Assembly (NCBI GenBank): GCA_046348995.1
Contig: JAXMDB010000009.1
Span: 124,001-188,000, forward strand
DNA from: JANNSX01 sp046348995
GTDB taxonomy: Bacteria > Pseudomonadota > Alphaproteobacteria > Rhizobiales > Hyphomicrobiaceae
DNA length: 64,000 bases
Reading direction: 5' to 3'
Positions 61,940 to 64,000 of the stretch are shown piece by piece. The position numbers and the translations under genes are program-made. The notes beneath the pieces are model-generated. The model searched no databases and was not told the origin of the DNA. It saw only the letters and a list, made by a program, of their open reading frames with translations. Every line of letters starts with the position of its first letter. Position 1 is the first letter of the stretch.

Positions 61940-62530
61940 ATGCACTACGACGCAGTGAAACGTGACCACGGCCTGCCCATCGATCCCTTCAAGGCGATCG
62001 TTATGCCGCGGCCGATCGGCTGGATCTCGACGATTTCGAAGGACGGCATCGCCAATCTCGCGCCCTACAGCTTCTTCAATGCGGTGTCCGACACGCCTCC
62101 CTACTTGATGTTCAGCTCGGGCGAGCGCAAGGACAGTCAGCGCAACATCGAGGAGACGGGTGACTTCGTCTGCTCGATCGTGTCGTGGGATCTGCGCGAG
62201 GCGATGAACGCGAGCTCGGCGACGGTTGGTCCGGAGGTCGACGAGTTCGCCCTCGCGGGCCTCGAGAAGGAGCCGTCTCGCTTCGTCAAGCCACCGCGAG
62301 TCAGAGGCGCACCGGCCGCACTCGAATGCCGCTATTGGAAGAGCGTCGAGCTGCCCGGCGGCCCGGAGGTCGGCACCCTCGTGATCGGCGCGGTCGTCGG
62401 GATCTACATCGACGATAAATTCATCAAGGACGGCCGCGTCGACAGCGGCGCCATGCGGCCGATCGCGCGCCTCGGCTATTCCGAATACACGGTGGCCGAC
62501 ACCGTCTTCCGCATGCGCCGGCCGTCGTAG
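61940..62530 (+). CDS. Flavin reductase-like (DIM6/NTAB) protein
   Basis: A 196-residue FMN-binding split-barrel protein. FKAIVMPRPIGWISTISKDG and LAPYSFFNAVSDTPPYLMFS are the usual FMN-binding segments, with NIEETGDFVCSIVSWDLRE next. It directly follows the nitroreductase gene, so they are likely co-expressed. It ends 9 bases before the convergent potI stop. Substrate not known. Confidence 0.93.
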   Translation: MHYDAVKRDHGLPIDPFKAIVMPRPIGWISTISKDGIANLAPYSFFNAVSDTPPYLMFSSGERKDSQRNIEETGDFVCSIVSWDLREAMNASSATVGPEVDEFALAGLEKEPSRFVKPPRVRGAPAALECRYWKSVELPGGPEVGTLVIGAVVGIYIDDKFIKDGRVDSGAMRPIARLGYSEYTVADTVFRMRRPS

Positions 62531-62539
62531 CAACCTCAC

Positions 62540-63358
62540 TCACGGTGCAGCCGCCGCCATTCGCCGCTCGCGCTCGCGCCGCTGCTCGCCGATCTTCGTG
62601 ACGATCGAGGCCGAGATTACAGCGACCGAGACGATGCTGATCATGATGGTCGAGATGGCGTTGATCTCCGGCTTCACGCCGAGCCGGACATCCGAATAGA
62701 TCTTCATCGGCAGAGTCGTCGCGTTCGGCCCGGTGGTGAAGCTCGAGATGACGAGATCGTCGAGCGACAGCGTGAACGCGAGCATCCAGGCCGAGATCAC
62801 CGCCGGAAGGATGATCGGCAAGGTCACGACCAGGAACGTCTTCAACGGCGGGCAGCCGAGATCCAAGGCCGCCTCCTCGAGACTCTTGTCGAAGGTGACC
62901 AATCTCGACTGAATGACGACTGTCGCAAAGCACATGGTGAAGGTGATGTGGGCGAGGATGATCGTGTAGATGTTACGGTCCTTGTCGACGGCGACGAATA
63001 GGAGCAGCAGCGACAGGCCGAGGATGATCTCGGGCATGACGAGCGGGGCGTAGACCATGCCGTTGAACAGGGTCGAGCCTTTGTAGCGGCCATAGCGGGT
63101 CAGCACGATCGCGGCGAGCGTGCCGAGAACGGTCGCGACCGTCGCGCTCGCGAGGCCGACGCGGATGGTGACCCATGCCGCATTGAGCAGCTGCTCGTTC
63201 TGGAAGACCACCCCGTACCACTTGGTCGACCAGCCGGCCCAGACGGCGACGCTCTTGCCCGCGTTGAACGAGTAGATCACGAGCAGGATGATGGGAATGT
63301 AGAGGAAGGCGAAGCCCGCCGTCATCGAGACGATATTGAAAGGCGACAACCGTCTCAT
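62540..63358 (-). CDS. potI: Polyamine ABC transporter permease PotI
   Basis: A 272-residue inner-membrane permease with about six helices, of the spermidine/putrescine family. The EAA loop that contacts the ATPase is EEAALDLGCPPLKTFLVVTL. Typical features include an N-terminal VSMTAGFAFLYIPIILLVIYSFN segment and MVYAPLVMPEIILGLSLLLL. Its start overlaps the potH stop (ATGA-type overlap at 63355-63358). PotG, PotF and the rest of potH would lie beyond the right edge. Confidence 0.95.
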   Translation of the reverse strand: MRRLSPFNIVSMTAGFAFLYIPIILLVIYSFNAGKSVAVWAGWSTKWYGVVFQNEQLLNAAWVTIRVGLASATVATVLGTLAAIVLTRYGRYKGSTLFNGMVYAPLVMPEIILGLSLLLLFVAVDKDRNIYTIILAHITFTMCFATVVIQSRLVTFDKSLEEAALDLGCPPLKTFLVVTLPIILPAVISAWMLAFTLSLDDLVISSFTTGPNATTLPMKIYSDVRLGVKPEINAISTIMISIVSVAVISASIVTKIGEQRRERERRMAAAAP

Positions 63359-64000
63359 CGGACGCTCCCTTGCGTCTTCTGCTGCTGGTTCTGGAACAGC
63401 ACGATCGGAATGACGAGGATCAGGAGCAGAACCACCGCAACCGCCGACGCCGCCGGCCAGTCACGGTTGTTGAAGAACTCCTCCCACATCACCTTGCCGA
63501 TCATCAGCGTATCGGAGCCGCCGAGGAGATCTGGAATAACGAACTCGCCGACCGCCGGAATGAAAACGAGGAAGCAGCCCGCGATGACTCCCGGCAGCGA
63601 TAGTGGGAAGGTGATTTGCCAGAAGGCCTTGAGGGGTGGGCAGCCCAAGTCGGATGCGGCCTCGAGCAAGGTATCGTCCATCTTCTCGAGCGCCGAGTAG
63701 AGCGGCAGTATCATGAACGGCAGGTAGGAGTAGACGATGCCGATGTAGACGGCAGTGTTCGTCTGCAGGATCACGAGCGGCTCGCTGATCAGACCGGTCG
63801 ACATCAGGAACCGGTTGAGGAGGCCTTCGGTCGAGAGAATGCCGATCCAGGCGTAGACGCGGATGAGCTGGCTCGTCCAAAACGGCAGGATGACCGCCAT
63901 GAGCAGCGTCGGCCGCCATTCGAGCGGAGCGCGCGCCATGCCGTAGGCGATCGGATAGCCGATCAGCAGCGTCAGCGCCGTCGAGACGAACGCGATCCAA
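63355..64000 (-). CDS. potH: Polyamine ABC transporter permease PotH, partial
   Basis: The gene runs off the right edge; the frame stays open to base 64000, reading WIAFVSTALTLLIGYPIAYG before MARAPLEWRP. About 214 C-terminal residues are visible. The EAA loop is LEAASDLGCPPLKAFWQIT, and LPFWTSQLIRVYAWIGIL and GKVMWEEFFNNRDWPAASA are typical PotH segments. It is coupled to potI. The 5' part, with the first helices, lies outside the window. Confidence 0.95.
   Translation of the reverse strand, partial: WIAFVSTALTLLIGYPIAYGMARAPLEWRPTLLMAVILPFWTSQLIRVYAWIGILSTEGLLNRFLMSTGLISEPLVILQTNTAVYIGIVYSYLPFMILPLYSALEKMDDTLLEAASDLGCPPLKAFWQITFPLSLPGVIAGCFLVFIPAVGEFVIPDLLGGSDTLMIGKVMWEEFFNNRDWPAASAVAVVLLLILVIPIVLFQNQQQKTQGSVR

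Overview
The window is GC-rich and densely coded. It looks like a chromosomal segment of an alphaproteobacterium of the order Hyphomicrobiales (Rhizobiales). Support comes from the gene order coxB-coxA-ctaB-coxF-ctaG-coxC-DUF983-SURF1-thrC-M16 peptidase, the set DUF2948-UPF0262-LMW phosphatase-infA-maf-yacG, an IalB-family protein, a plant-type glutamate-cysteine ligase and an ELM1-family protein. No genus can be assigned from sequence alone. There is no rRNA, CRISPR array, prophage or insertion sequence. Two tRNA genes are present: Phe-GAA, and one with anticodon CAT.

Layout. 1-5 kb: 3' end of gshA, a DUF937 protein, two paralogous secreted PAN-domain proteins built from tandem four-cysteine modules, and an IalB-family protein. 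5-18.6 kb: the aa3-type cytochrome c oxidase operon with its heme and copper assembly factors, then thrC, an M16 peptidase, a GNAT acetyltransferase and a large 7TM-PAS-GGDEF-EAL protein. 18.6-23.8 kb: YqgE, a DsbD-N-like protein, yacG, maf, infA, an LMW phosphatase, UPF0262, DUF2948 and an exported unknown. 23.7-28 kb: an NCS1 permease with a coupled 53-aa membrane protein, then an operon of diaminopropionate ammonia-lyase, an MDR oxidoreductase and DUF423. 28-36.5 kb: peroxiredoxin with an adenylate cyclase, an SHMT-like PLP enzyme, a GNAT protein, a TadG-like vWA protein, a SIMPL protein, an M20 amidohydrolase and a PPOX-fold protein. 36-43 kb: a YeeE/YedE transporter, a TerB protein with an internal duplication, an S9 peptidase, an ELM1 protein, a CPBP protein and a YqaA-like protein whose stop codon lies in a REP-like palindrome. 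43-49 kb: a DsbA-like protein, class II aldolase, TauD-type dioxygenase, ettA, a Phd/PIN toxin-antitoxin pair and a threonine dehydratase-like enzyme. 49-54.8 kb: an AT-rich lipoprotein gene, MOSC, trmO, a frameshifted gene, a 27-aa membrane ORF, dapD and a nitrilase. 54.8-64 kb: a three-gene operon of two vWA proteins and a DUF2339 membrane protein, a nitroreductase-flavin reductase pair, and polyamine ABC permeases PotI and PotH (partial).

Most genes are housekeeping or metabolic. The least explained material is the PAN/Cys-module pair (1.8-4.2 kb), the vWA-vWA-DUF2339 operon (54.9-61.3 kb), and several small membrane ORFs and insertions between conserved genes (25.2, 47.4-50.3, 52.6 kb). 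I found no complete new defence or mobile system.
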